Positions 26,197 through 34,544 of a stretch of DNA of 64,000 nucleotides are shown here, piece by piece. The stretch is from Streptomyces xanthophaeus (GTDB lineage: Bacteria > Actinomycetota > Actinomycetes > Streptomycetales > Streptomycetaceae), in contig NZ_CP076543.1 of the NCBI RefSeq assembly GCF_030440515.1, forward strand, positions 2,108,001 to 2,172,000, given 5' to 3'. Position numbers and translations under genes: made by a program. The notes under the pieces were generated by a model that was given only the letters and a program-made list of their open reading frames with translations, did no database searches and was not told where the DNA came from. Each line of letters starts with the position of its first letter. Position 1 is the stretch's first letter.

Positions 26197-27674
26197 ACAG
26201 CACGAGAGCCCCTCGCCCAAGCGCCCGCCCTGCGGCGGGTGTCACGCGGGACGCCTCGTTGGAGGTTGGCCAGCTGACGTCAGACCTGTCCCGTCTGATG
26301 AACTCTCATGACGCCACACGGCTGGTCCTCGGACTGCTCTACTTGAGCCGGACCGCACACGTCGATTCCCGCTTGTCCGCTACCCCCACCTGGCCGTGGC
26401 TTCTACACCAGGCCGCGAAGGAGGAGGTAGCGATCAGACGCGCCGTGACCCAGTGTCTTGCCCACTGGCTACCCCCAACCGACGTCGATGGCAACGGGAC
26501 AGGCATGAGAGAGGCCATGCCCTCCCTGCCTCCCAATATCGAGGTGCCGCTGCGGAGGCTCATCCAGGCAATCGGCGCCGCACGACAGGTGGGGGACCTG
26601 CTGGACCGGTGCCTGGTGAACCTCTCAGCCGCCCAGGCACGCGGCAGCCACTACTTCACCCCTCAGGACATCGCCCGCCTCATGATCGGTGTCGCGGCGC
26701 CTCAAGACGGCCACAGGGTCCTCGACCCGGTCTGTGGTTCTGGGGGGCTGCTGGTAGAGAGTCACCGATACGTCAGCAAGTGCGTCGGGGTGAATCCGAC
26801 CACGCTTCTGCTGGGAAGGGAGCAGCACGCCCACACCTCACAGGTCGCCCGTATGAACCTCGCAGTACGGGGCATCGAGGCGCACATCTTCCCGCCCGGT
26901 GATAGCCTCGCTGAGCCGGAGACAGCGCCGTACGACATCGTCTTGGCGAATCTTCCGTTCAATCAACCTGCCTGGACGCCAGAGGACCGAACGGATCGAC
27001 CCCTCGTCGACCCGCGGTGGCTGGATGAGCCTCCGCCCAAGGGCTCTGCCAACTCCGCGTGGATACTGCATATCGTGCATGCGCTCGCTGCACAGGGCCG
27101 GGCAGCCTTCCTCATGGCTGACATCGCAGCCAAGAGCCCCCAACCCGCAGCACGAAAGCTCCGGGAACGGCTGGTACGGGACGACATCGTCGAGTGCGTG
27201 ATCGCACTGCCACCTCGCGTGTTCGGTCACACCGAGGCAACTGCCGGCCTGTGGGTACTCAACAAGGACAAAAGCGCGCGTCCCGGTTGGGGATCCACTG
27301 ACCGGCGCGGACAGGTGCTGTTCATCAACGCGCGGCGAGACTTCGAACTCATCCCGGCATCAAGGGCGCGGCGGCTGGGTGACCGGCACTCGAACCGGAT
27401 CCTGACCGCGCTGGCGAGGTGGAGGGGGATTCCGGAAAGCGGCTCGGCGGACATCCCCCACTGTGATGAACCCGACTGGTCCCGTAGCTGCACGACCGAC
27501 GAAATCACCCATCGTCTCTATGACCTCATGCCCACCACCTACACGGCGAAGCCGCCTGAGCACACGAGCTCCACCGGTAGCCGGGTCTACGAGCTGAAGC
27601 GCGAGCTGGTCGAAATGCTCGAACAGGTTCACACGCTTGAACCGCGGCTACTGGACGCCCTGGAGGAGATCTGA
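26193..27674 (+). CDS. Type I restriction-modification DNA adenine methylase subunit (HsdM-like)
   Basis: A 493-residue N6-adenine methylase. An N-terminal helical domain precedes the signature AQARGSHYFTPQDIARLM of HsdM-type enzymes. Motif I is LDPVCGSGGLLVES (about 178-190). Motif IV reads NLPF (about 252) rather than NPPF. Conserved INARRDFE follows toward the C-terminus. GTG overlaps the small membrane-protein stop, and TGATG couples it to the specificity gene. No HsdR is found nearby, so it may protect or mark DNA for another nuclease, or the system may be modification-only. Confidence 0.88.
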   Translation: MNSTRAPRPSARPAAGVTRDASLEVGQLTSDLSRLMNSHDATRLVLGLLYLSRTAHVDSRLSATPTWPWLLHQAAKEEVAIRRAVTQCLAHWLPPTDVDGNGTGMREAMPSLPPNIEVPLRRLIQAIGAARQVGDLLDRCLVNLSAAQARGSHYFTPQDIARLMIGVAAPQDGHRVLDPVCGSGGLLVESHRYVSKCVGVNPTTLLLGREQHAHTSQVARMNLAVRGIEAHIFPPGDSLAEPETAPYDIVLANLPFNQPAWTPEDRTDRPLVDPRWLDEPPPKGSANSAWILHIVHALAAQGRAAFLMADIAAKSPQPAARKLRERLVRDDIVECVIALPPRVFGHTEATAGLWVLNKDKSARPGWGSTDRRGQVLFINARRDFELIPASRARRLGDRHSNRILTALARWRGIPESGSADIPHCDEPDWSRSCTTDEITHRLYDLMPTTYTAKPPEHTSSTGSRVYELKRELVEMLEQVHTLEPRLLDALEEI

Positions 27675-28900
27675 TGGAAGCCGCGACCGACGGCGTCGCC
27701 GCCGAGGCATGGCGCAGAACCACAATCGACGAGTTTCCGAGGCAGGCCATGTTCACCACGTTCGGGGTCCTCGACGACGCCTCCGAGCAGCGGGGCGTCG
27801 TGAGCTCAACCCACGTGAAAGACGGACGCATCTGTTCCCCTCGGATCGACAAGCCTTGCCCGGCAGACGCGCGCGCCAGCCGGGCGACTCTTCAAGAGGG
27901 TGACCTAGCGGTCGTGCTTGTCCGCCGAACGGGCGATACCGCGCTCGTCACCGCCCAACACGCGGGATGGACCGCAACCAGGTCGGTGGGCATCATCCGC
28001 GCGGCCCCGCACATCGTGCGATGGCTTCGGATCTGGCTTCAGACACCCACGGCCAAGGCGTGGATCGACGAGGAGGTGACTGCACACGTCGAGCCGACGC
28101 TGAGCCTCCACTCACTCCGCCGCATGCCTTTCGCGCTCCCCTCAGAGGGAGTGATCATGAAGCTCCACAAAGCGATCAGCCTCATCGAGGCGAAGATCGA
28201 CCTCAACCGGAGAACAGCGTTCACGACGCTGGCGTTGGCCGATGCTCTCCATGCCGACTGGTCTTCCGAAGGCGCGATGTGGGAAACACGACCACTCGGC
28301 ACGGTCACCAGGGCGAGGACCGGCAAAGGCTCCGCAAGTTCCCTCGCCCCCCAGACCGGCGCTCAAGGCATCGACACGGTCACCCCGACCGACCTATTCG
28401 ATCTCTCGGTGCCCTACATCGAGAGAAGCCGACTGTGCAGCCCGGTGGATGCCTCTGACGTCTGGGGTCCGGGCACCTTCATGCTGGCCACGCGTCCGGG
28501 CGGTGCGCACATCGCGCTGACCGAGCGCCCCGCGTCACCCACGAGGTGCGTACTGGCGGTACGCCCTATGGACATCATGGATAAATGGTGGCTACTGCAC
28601 GAATTGAGAAGCCGGAGCAGTACCCTCGTGGGGGCTGCACAGGGACAGCACGCCCGGGAGATCTCCGCCCGCGCCTTTTCACGCCTGGAGGTCACATGGC
28701 CCGACGCGCGAACACGCACACGGTTCCACGAGGTGACGGATCCACTTCACTCCATGGCCAGGAAACTGGCCATGGAGAGCAGGACTCTGTACGACCTGAA
28801 GGACGCCCTACTGCGCGACATCTCAGCAAGGTCCGACGTGCTCTCGGAGGAGCGAACTCTCGAGCCGCCAGCTCCAAGGCGGCACGTACGCGGTGACTAA
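27674..28900 (+). CDS. Type I restriction-modification specificity subunit (HsdS-like)
   Basis: A 408-residue protein that would choose the DNA sequence methylated by the preceding HsdM. Two target-recognition halves are each followed by a helix of the HsdS spacer type: HKAISLIEAKIDLNRRTAFTTLALADAL (about 160-187) and the C-terminal RTRFHEVTDPLHSMARKLAMESRTLYDLKDALL. Each half contains the usual region near GDLAVVLVRRTGD or PGTFMLATRPGG. The start overlaps the HsdM stop. Its stop overlaps that of convergent McrC by 2-3 nt, an unusually tight junction. Confidence 0.82.
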   Translation: MEAATDGVAAEAWRRTTIDEFPRQAMFTTFGVLDDASEQRGVVSSTHVKDGRICSPRIDKPCPADARASRATLQEGDLAVVLVRRTGDTALVTAQHAGWTATRSVGIIRAAPHIVRWLRIWLQTPTAKAWIDEEVTAHVEPTLSLHSLRRMPFALPSEGVIMKLHKAISLIEAKIDLNRRTAFTTLALADALHADWSSEGAMWETRPLGTVTRARTGKGSASSLAPQTGAQGIDTVTPTDLFDLSVPYIERSRLCSPVDASDVWGPGTFMLATRPGGAHIALTERPASPTRCVLAVRPMDIMDKWWLLHELRSRSSTLVGAAQGQHAREISARAFSRLEVTWPDARTRTRFHEVTDPLHSMARKLAMESRTLYDLKDALLRDISARSDVLSEERTLEPPAPRRHVRGD

Positions 28901-30114
28901 ATGCGACCTTGCACACCCGCGACCATACGTTCAGTCAATTCCCGGATCTCCCCCAGAAGAGCCTCCGGCTGTCGGTCCAAGTCGAGGGCGTGCTGGTGGA
29001 GGACCGTCCCCGCACGGCGTACTCGGTGACTGGTGTGAGGCGCGCTGCCCTTGGCATACACTAGATGGCCCTCAGACAGGCCGAATGCAGTGCAGTAGGC
29101 CAGCATCTGATAGAGGTCCTCGTTCGGATAGCCTCGCCGCTTGCCGGCCTTGTACTTGGCATCAGCCACTATGCGCGGCTTCCCCGAGTCCGCATACCAG
29201 ACGAAATCCGGCCGTAGCCGAACAGAATCGCATTCGTCCAGGTGTATGTCCTTTGCCTGTAGGGCACTCCGGCCTCCGTAGGGACGCAGTGCTTCCCGCA
29301 GCGCTGCGCACACGAAGTCCTCGTACACCCGGTTCATGTCGAAGAGGAATCCGTCCATGCGCAGGCCACCGGGCAGGTGCTCTGCCGACGCCCCGTCCAG
29401 AACCACCTGAGCAAGGTGGAGGGCCTGGTGATAGCGGGTGTTGAGACGCGTCGGCCGCCAAGCCGGAATCAGCTGTCCCCGTACGAGCGGTGTGGTGTCT
29501 GCCAGCTGGGCACGCTGGCGCATCAGGCGCGTCCGTACCATCTGGGGCACAGCGGGGAGAATCAGAAGGCGGTCGACGGCGGCGCGCAGGATCCGGTTTT
29601 CTGCGATGTCGGTGGTGAACTCGTCGTAGGCCACCTCCACCGGCAGGGGCATGCCGAACCGCCGTCTGATCTGCTCGGCCTCTCGGATCCGGCCCCGTAC
29701 GACGAGGGACGCCTCCTCGACGGTCCGGTAGCCCTGAAGCAAGCCCCGCCGCAGAGCCCGGTCGGTCTGACGCTCGACGGCGTGGGCAAGCGCGGGGAGC
29801 AATTCGGCGTGCTCGGCGACATCGACCACGCCGTCCCGCCAGCCTGCCGGGTCATTGCTGTAGCCAAGCAGGAAGAACAGACGCGCGACCGGCATCTTGG
29901 GAGTGATCCTTACGGTGACCGTCTCGCCACCCGGGACAGCAACAGCCACCACCCCGACCTTGCTCCCCGCACGCAGGCGCCACATACCCGGCACATAGGA
30001 GTCGGGGGCAGCTGCTTCGAGGATCTTCGAGGCTACCAGTGCACGGCCGACCGTGTCCGGCATCGGGAAGGCCCGGGCGGGCGCGTGTTCGACGAGGGAA
30101 ACGACGGCCGTCAC
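28897..30114 (-). CDS. mcrC: McrC-like nuclease subunit of a McrBC system
   Basis: A 405-residue McrC family protein. The N-terminal part carries LRAGSKVGVVAV and ITPKMPVARLFFLLGYS, typical of McrC, followed by RGLLQGYRTVEEASLVVRGRI. The C-terminal PD-(D/E)xK nuclease core is LRPDFVWYAD...IVADAKYK (about 300-322). Partnered with McrB, it cuts DNA with modified cytosine or other modifications in an NTP-dependent way. GTG 30114 overlaps the McrB stop (GTGA). It is complete and apparently intact. Confidence 0.93.
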   Translation of the reverse strand: MTAVVSLVEHAPARAFPMPDTVGRALVASKILEAAAPDSYVPGMWRLRAGSKVGVVAVAVPGGETVTVRITPKMPVARLFFLLGYSNDPAGWRDGVVDVAEHAELLPALAHAVERQTDRALRRGLLQGYRTVEEASLVVRGRIREAEQIRRRFGMPLPVEVAYDEFTTDIAENRILRAAVDRLLILPAVPQMVRTRLMRQRAQLADTTPLVRGQLIPAWRPTRLNTRYHQALHLAQVVLDGASAEHLPGGLRMDGFLFDMNRVYEDFVCAALREALRPYGGRSALQAKDIHLDECDSVRLRPDFVWYADSGKPRIVADAKYKAGKRRGYPNEDLYQMLAYCTAFGLSEGHLVYAKGSAPHTSHRVRRAGTVLHQHALDLDRQPEALLGEIRELTERMVAGVQGRI

Positions 30115-31964
30115 TCCGAGTCGGACCCCTCACTCGGCTCCTGCTGCCCCGACTGCATCGCCACCGCCCCACGCAGCGCCGACAGCCCGTAACGGCTTTC
30201 GATGTCCACGCCTTCGCCGTAGTGGTGCTCCTCCAACAGCGGGAGGATCTTGGTCCGCCAGGTGCGCTCCAGTCCCCCCTCTCGGAAGACTCCGGACTTC
30301 ATCAAGTAGGACGGTCCGATCCGGAAGTCGGCGTCGTCGATGCGGGCATTCAACGCGTCCAACAGATCGGCCGGCTCGGGATCCTTGCCTTCCTCGGCCA
30401 GCCATCGGCGCAGAAGTCCACCGGTCGGCTCGATGCGCGGAGACAGCTCGACGAAGGCGAAGCGCCGGCGCATCGCCGCATCCACGAGGGCGATCGAGCG
30501 GTCGGCCGTGTTCATGGTGCCGATGATGAAGAGGTTGCGGGGCAGGAAGAAGTCCTCGCCCGAGTAGGTCAGCCGAACCGAGCGGTCGCGGTACTCCAGG
30601 AGGAAGTACAACTCACCGAAGACCTTGGCCAGGTTGGCCCGGTTGATCTCATCGATGATCAGGAAATGCGGGATGTGCCGGTTTCCCTCGCGGCGGGCGA
30701 GCGCGGCGAACTCACGCAGCGGACCGGCGGTGAGACGGAACGCAACCTCACGCGTCTTGGGGTCCTCACGAGGGCGGAAGCCTTCGAAGAAGTCCTCGTA
30801 CGCGTAGGAAGGATGAAACTGGACCACCTTCACCTGCTCGCGTCCCCCGCCGAGGTACTCGGCGAGCTCCTGCGCGAGAAACGTCTTACCTGTGCCCGGG
30901 GGACCGTAGAAAATCAGCTGCTTCTCGTCCTCCAGAAGGTTCCTGACCTCCTGCAACCACTCCACGCGGTGCACGTTGAGTGTCTTCCGCAGCTCCTCGG
31001 TGGGCTCGGGCAGCTCCACTTCGCGGCGGGCGGTGACGGCCGCGGGCTCGGCTCCGGGCTCAGCCCCGCTGTCCAAGGCCTCCTGCACGAGTTCCTCGTC
31101 GCTGACACCCAGACCGTCGATGATGGCCTTGGAAGTCGTCAGATCGACCACATCGTGCTTCAGCGACAACTGCAGCCGGAGTTCCTCGGGCAGCTCCGTC
31201 AGCAGGAAGCCCTCTCTACCCCACTCCACGGGGCGGCGCAGGTTGCTACTGCCGTCCTCGGCGACTCGCTGCTCGACGCTTCCGGTGATCTCACCGACGT
31301 AGAGCCGGCCGTCTGAGACGGTACACACCGTGTCTCCCGGCCGCATCCGGGAGAAGAAGGAGTGCAGTTCGTCGACGAGCTGCACCTTTTCGTCGTAGGT
31401 CGCAGTCGACTCGTAGTCCTCGTCGACGAAGGTACGGAGCTGCTCCTTGCTGACGCCCTGGGCCACCTCCGGCCGCAGCCGGAGGGCGGCGAGGGTCACC
31501 CGGCCCTCATGAAGCCACACCCTCTGGACGAGGTCGGGGCCTGACGGAAGCACACCTCTCACGAGCCACGCGCGGCTGGGGCCGGACCAGACCTGTTCGA
31601 GGAAGTCCGCGAGCGGTCGGCCGTCCTCCGTCTTCCACTCGAGCCACCCGTTACAGCTGCGGCCCATGAGAATGTCACCTGCGGCGGACGGCGAATTGCA
31701 CTCGACGTCCTGAACCACCTCCAGCCACCCGGGCCAAGTGGTGGTCTCGCGTATCGCCCCTTCTTCGATCAGTTTTTCCCGCAGCCTGTGCGAGGAGGGT
31801 GTCCTCAACGGAAACGACGGCACGACGTCCGGACGAGCCGGGGACCCGGCGAGCACGACCATCTTCTGACTGCCGTTGGTACCCATCTCGGAGAGCAGCC
31901 GCCCTCGCGCCGTCGGCCCGCCATGTGGCAGGCGCAACTGGAATTCCGGGTATTCCTCGGCCAT
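30111..31964 (-). CDS. mcrB: McrB-like AAA+ GTPase/ATPase with modified-DNA-sensing N-terminus
   Basis: A 617-residue AAA+ protein. The C-terminal motor has Walker A GPPGTGKT (about 353), Walker B FLIIDEINRAN and the McrB signature GTMNTADRS (about 481-489). The N-terminal roughly 100 residues (GRLLSEMGTNGSQKMVVLAG, SHRLREKLIEEG) resemble DUF4357. A further beta-rich segment (GDTVCTVSDGRLYVGEITGS) may be a DNA- or base-reading module. It lacks the standard E. coli McrB N-terminal fold, so the target modification may differ. ATG 31964 follows GGGGAG; a GTG at 31994 is also in frame. It forms a two-gene operon with McrC. Confidence 0.92.
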   Translation of the reverse strand: MAEEYPEFQLRLPHGGPTARGRLLSEMGTNGSQKMVVLAGSPARPDVVPSFPLRTPSSHRLREKLIEEGAIRETTTWPGWLEVVQDVECNSPSAAGDILMGRSCNGWLEWKTEDGRPLADFLEQVWSGPSRAWLVRGVLPSGPDLVQRVWLHEGRVTLAALRLRPEVAQGVSKEQLRTFVDEDYESTATYDEKVQLVDELHSFFSRMRPGDTVCTVSDGRLYVGEITGSVEQRVAEDGSSNLRRPVEWGREGFLLTELPEELRLQLSLKHDVVDLTTSKAIIDGLGVSDEELVQEALDSGAEPGAEPAAVTARREVELPEPTEELRKTLNVHRVEWLQEVRNLLEDEKQLIFYGPPGTGKTFLAQELAEYLGGGREQVKVVQFHPSYAYEDFFEGFRPREDPKTREVAFRLTAGPLREFAALARREGNRHIPHFLIIDEINRANLAKVFGELYFLLEYRDRSVRLTYSGEDFFLPRNLFIIGTMNTADRSIALVDAAMRRRFAFVELSPRIEPTGGLLRRWLAEEGKDPEPADLLDALNARIDDADFRIGPSYLMKSGVFREGGLERTWRTKILPLLEEHHYGEGVDIESRYGLSALRGAVAMQSGQQEPSEGSDSE

Positions 31965-32388
31965 CGCTCTCCCCGTCCGGTTTGGTGCAGTCACTCAAGT
32001 TTTTGATCTTGCGAAGGGTACGTTGGCACCCGTCCCCGGCGTCAGATGGCTGTACGCCTGCGCCGTGTGTGCCCAGCCTGCAGCCGGGGCAGCCAGTGCC
32101 CGGGCTCGGTTACGGACACACCCGTGCCGGGTTGGCCGGCGGTCTGGGTGCCCAGTTCCGGGGGCGGGGAGGGCCAGTGCAGCGCAGGCAGCGTCGAGCG
32201 TCGCCACCGACGCTCTCGTGGGTGGGCATGGACGCATTGTGGAGCTCGGTGATCCACTGCGATGTGGATACGCATGTTTCGGCCAACGACGATGTCCAGA
32301 TGCCACAGGTTCCAGCCGTGGATTGCCCTGCGCACGAAGAGCCGTCCATGATCTACAGCGGGAACACCGTCACGGCAAGGGGGAAACG
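31965..32388. other. Intergenic region without a supported gene
   Basis: The 424-bp gap between divergent McrB and the hypothetical gene must hold both promoters. A short frame from ATG 32228 has no domain and weak coding character. A candidate AT-rich patch (AAGTTTTTGATCTT) lies at about 31998-32011. No repeat or RNA gene was recognised. Confidence 0.5.
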
Positions 32389-33078
32389 GTGGGAATCGGA
32401 ACGCCCAACGGAACGGCCAGGCAGCGGCACACCGACGAGTTGGCCGCCGCCTCCTCCATGACAGCCTCACAGCTGGCTCAGGCGGTAGGCCGGTTCGACG
32501 GCGACAAGGCTGCCATGGTGCACGCGGCTGTACGTACGGCCGAGCGTGCTTTCTCCAAACTCGACGCCTGCGACAACGTGATCGATGAGGCATCGGAGAC
32601 GGGCCGAAAGATCGCTGACCGATTGGCTGAGCTGCTCGCAGCCGAGGCAGCCGCAGACATCCCCGTACAGCTGGATGCGTTGGAAGCCACCTCCGCGCTC
32701 GTCCACGACACGGATGCGACACGCACTCTGCTGAACCATCTCCTCGGCCGCGAGGAGGAATTCGGGCAGAGGCCGCCGGCTGTCCCGCATCTCTCGGCAG
32801 CCGACCTTCCCGGCCTCCCTTCTGCCTACACGGACGAGACCGGTTTTGAGGACCTGATGGCCGTGGCCGCCCGTGGAGAGGAACTGGCCCCACGACTGCG
32901 GAGTGCCCATGCCGAGCGTCTCGGCAAGGTGGCGGATCACTTGGTCTGTGTGGTGCGGGACGCAGCCGCGGCTGGCTTCGCCGAGCCGGGGTTCGCCGTC
33001 GAGTCGGTTCACGAGGCCCGCCGGGCGTATGAGCTGTGGCTCCAATGTCTCGCGGAACGCAGGCGGGACCTCGGCTGA
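32389..33078 (+). CDS. Helical hypothetical protein preceding the kinase
   Basis: A 229-residue protein, predicted almost entirely alpha-helical and acidic (ASQLAQAVGRFDGDKAAMVH, IADRLAELLAAEAAADI, HEARRAYELWLQCLAERRRD). No catalytic motif is recognised. GTG 32389 follows AAGGGGG at good spacing. Its length and helices suggest a coiled-coil or four-helix adaptor. The 131-bp gap to the kinase holds a GGACA-type inverted repeat, so the two may be separately regulated. It may be a partner of the kinase or the SNF2/methylase pair. Confidence 0.7.
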   Translation: MGIGTPNGTARQRHTDELAAASSMTASQLAQAVGRFDGDKAAMVHAAVRTAERAFSKLDACDNVIDEASETGRKIADRLAELLAAEAAADIPVQLDALEATSALVHDTDATRTLLNHLLGREEEFGQRPPAVPHLSAADLPGLPSAYTDETGFEDLMAVAARGEELAPRLRSAHAERLGKVADHLVCVVRDAAAAGFAEPGFAVESVHEARRAYELWLQCLAERRRDLG

Positions 33079-33158
33079 AGCCGCCGTCAGCTCCCCGGAG
33101 CTTCTCCTCCAGCGAGTACGGAACGTCGTCCAAATGGATACCGTGTGCGCTATTACCC

Positions 33159-33172
33159 GGACACAACTGTCC
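33159..33172. promoter_or_regulatory. Short inverted repeat upstream of the kinase gene
   Basis: GGACA-CAAC-TGTCC lies 38 bp upstream of the kinase start. It resembles the GGACAAACTGTCC element at 21798 upstream of the XRE gene. Confidence 0.35.
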
Positions 33173-33209
33173 GTCCGAATGACATCCCGCCCGAGTGGAA
33201 AGGCAGCTC

Positions 33210-34478
33210 GTGCAGATCGCACCTCTCAGCCCACACGACCCCACCGAGCTGGGCGGCTACGAGCTGCTCGGTCGTATCGGGCACGGCGGGATGGGGCAGG
33301 TGTACTTGGGAGAGTCCCCGGGCGGCGAGCCTGCCGCAGTCAAGGTGATCAAGCCCTCCGTGGTGGATTCCGAGACACGGCAGCGCTTCGCCCAGGAAGT
33401 GGAGATCCTCAAGACGATCTGGGGTGCCCGGATCGCAGCGCTCCTGGACGCCGATCCGGAAGCCGACCGTCCGTGGCTGGCCACCGAGTACATCGAGGGG
33501 CTCGACCTGAGTCGGCACGTGGCGAGCCACGGACCGCTCCCTTCCCTTCTCACGGCCTCGCTCGGTGCGACTCTTGCCGAGGCACTCGCGACCGTGCACA
33601 AGCAGGGTCTGCTGCACCGCGACCTCAAGCCCGCCAATGTGCTCCTGGGCCCCAACGGTCCGAAGATCATCGATTTCGGACTCGCGGTCTTCGCCGAGTC
33701 GAGCGTGTCCCTGACCGCGCCGAACACCGTGGTCGGCACCCCGTCCTGCATGCCACCGGAGCAGGCCAATGGTGAGAAGCCGCTGACGCCCGCTGTCGAC
33801 GTGTACGCGCTCGGCGCCGTGCTGCTGTTCGCCGCTTCCGGCCACCTCCCCTACCAGGCGGCCAACATCCACGTCCTGTTCCACCAGGTCACCGACCCCG
33901 CGAAAACCCCCGACCTGTCGGGGGTGCCGGACGAGCTCGTGCCCCTGCTGACGGCCATGCTGGCGCACCAGGCCCAGGACCGGCCCGCGCTCGACGACGT
34001 GGTGAAGCAGTGCCGCGCCCTGATCGAGTCGCAGGGCTTCAAGGTCGCCCAGGCCCGACGCCGCCTGACGAGTCACACGGCTGCACCCACACAGATACTG
34101 GACAGCCTGCTCCACCCGGCCGAGGCACCGACCGTTCCCTTCTCCCCCGCCGGAGAGCCGGAGGCCGGGGCGACCGCGGAACCGCCCACGACGACCGGGA
34201 CCGGTACCGAAGCGACGCGCGTCCTGCCTCCTACCGGCCCCGACCGTACCCCCACACTCGTCGACCACCCCGAGCCCCGGCCCGAGGCCGCCGGCGCAAC
34301 GGGTCCGGCCCAGAACCCGCCCTCAGCGCCGACCCCCGACACGGGCCGGACCCCGTCTCCCCTCCCGGCACCCGGCCCCCCGGCCAAGGCCCGTGGCGGA
34401 CGCCCCCGCCACTCCGCGCAGGCCCGGATCACGGCCCAGCGGCTGCGAGAGGCCTATGCGGCATCCGCGACCTTCTGA
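33210..34478 (+). CDS. Hanks-type Ser/Thr protein kinase, cytosolic
   Basis: A 422-residue kinase. The glycine loop is GRIGHGGMGQVYLG, the ATP-binding Lys is in AAVKVIK, the catalytic loop is LLHRDLKPANVLL (about 134) and the Mg loop is IIDFGLAV (about 153). The kinase domain ends near residue 275. A Pro/Thr-rich tail of about 140 residues follows, without a transmembrane segment or sensor domain. GTG 33210 is preferred (GAAAGG 6 nt upstream) over GTG 33195. It lies 66 bp upstream of the SNF2 helicase gene in the same direction. Phage-defence kinases (PglW, Stk2) provide a precedent for a signalling role here. Confidence 0.93.
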   Translation: MQIAPLSPHDPTELGGYELLGRIGHGGMGQVYLGESPGGEPAAVKVIKPSVVDSETRQRFAQEVEILKTIWGARIAALLDADPEADRPWLATEYIEGLDLSRHVASHGPLPSLLTASLGATLAEALATVHKQGLLHRDLKPANVLLGPNGPKIIDFGLAVFAESSVSLTAPNTVVGTPSCMPPEQANGEKPLTPAVDVYALGAVLLFAASGHLPYQAANIHVLFHQVTDPAKTPDLSGVPDELVPLLTAMLAHQAQDRPALDDVVKQCRALIESQGFKVAQARRRLTSHTAAPTQILDSLLHPAEAPTVPFSPAGEPEAGATAEPPTTTGTGTEATRVLPPTGPDRTPTLVDHPEPRPEAAGATGPAQNPPSAPTPDTGRTPSPLPAPGPPAKARGGRPRHSAQARITAQRLREAYAASATF

Positions 34479-34544
34479 CGGGCGCGGACCCGCGATACTG
34501 GAGGACCTGCCCCATCCGCCACGAAACGCCACAGGAGGCCACGG

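Noticed and set aside
28901..33000. A missing HsdR restriction subunit near HsdM/HsdS
   Set aside because: The adjacent genes are McrC and McrB; no DEAD-type HsdR motifs appear in this stretch on either strand.
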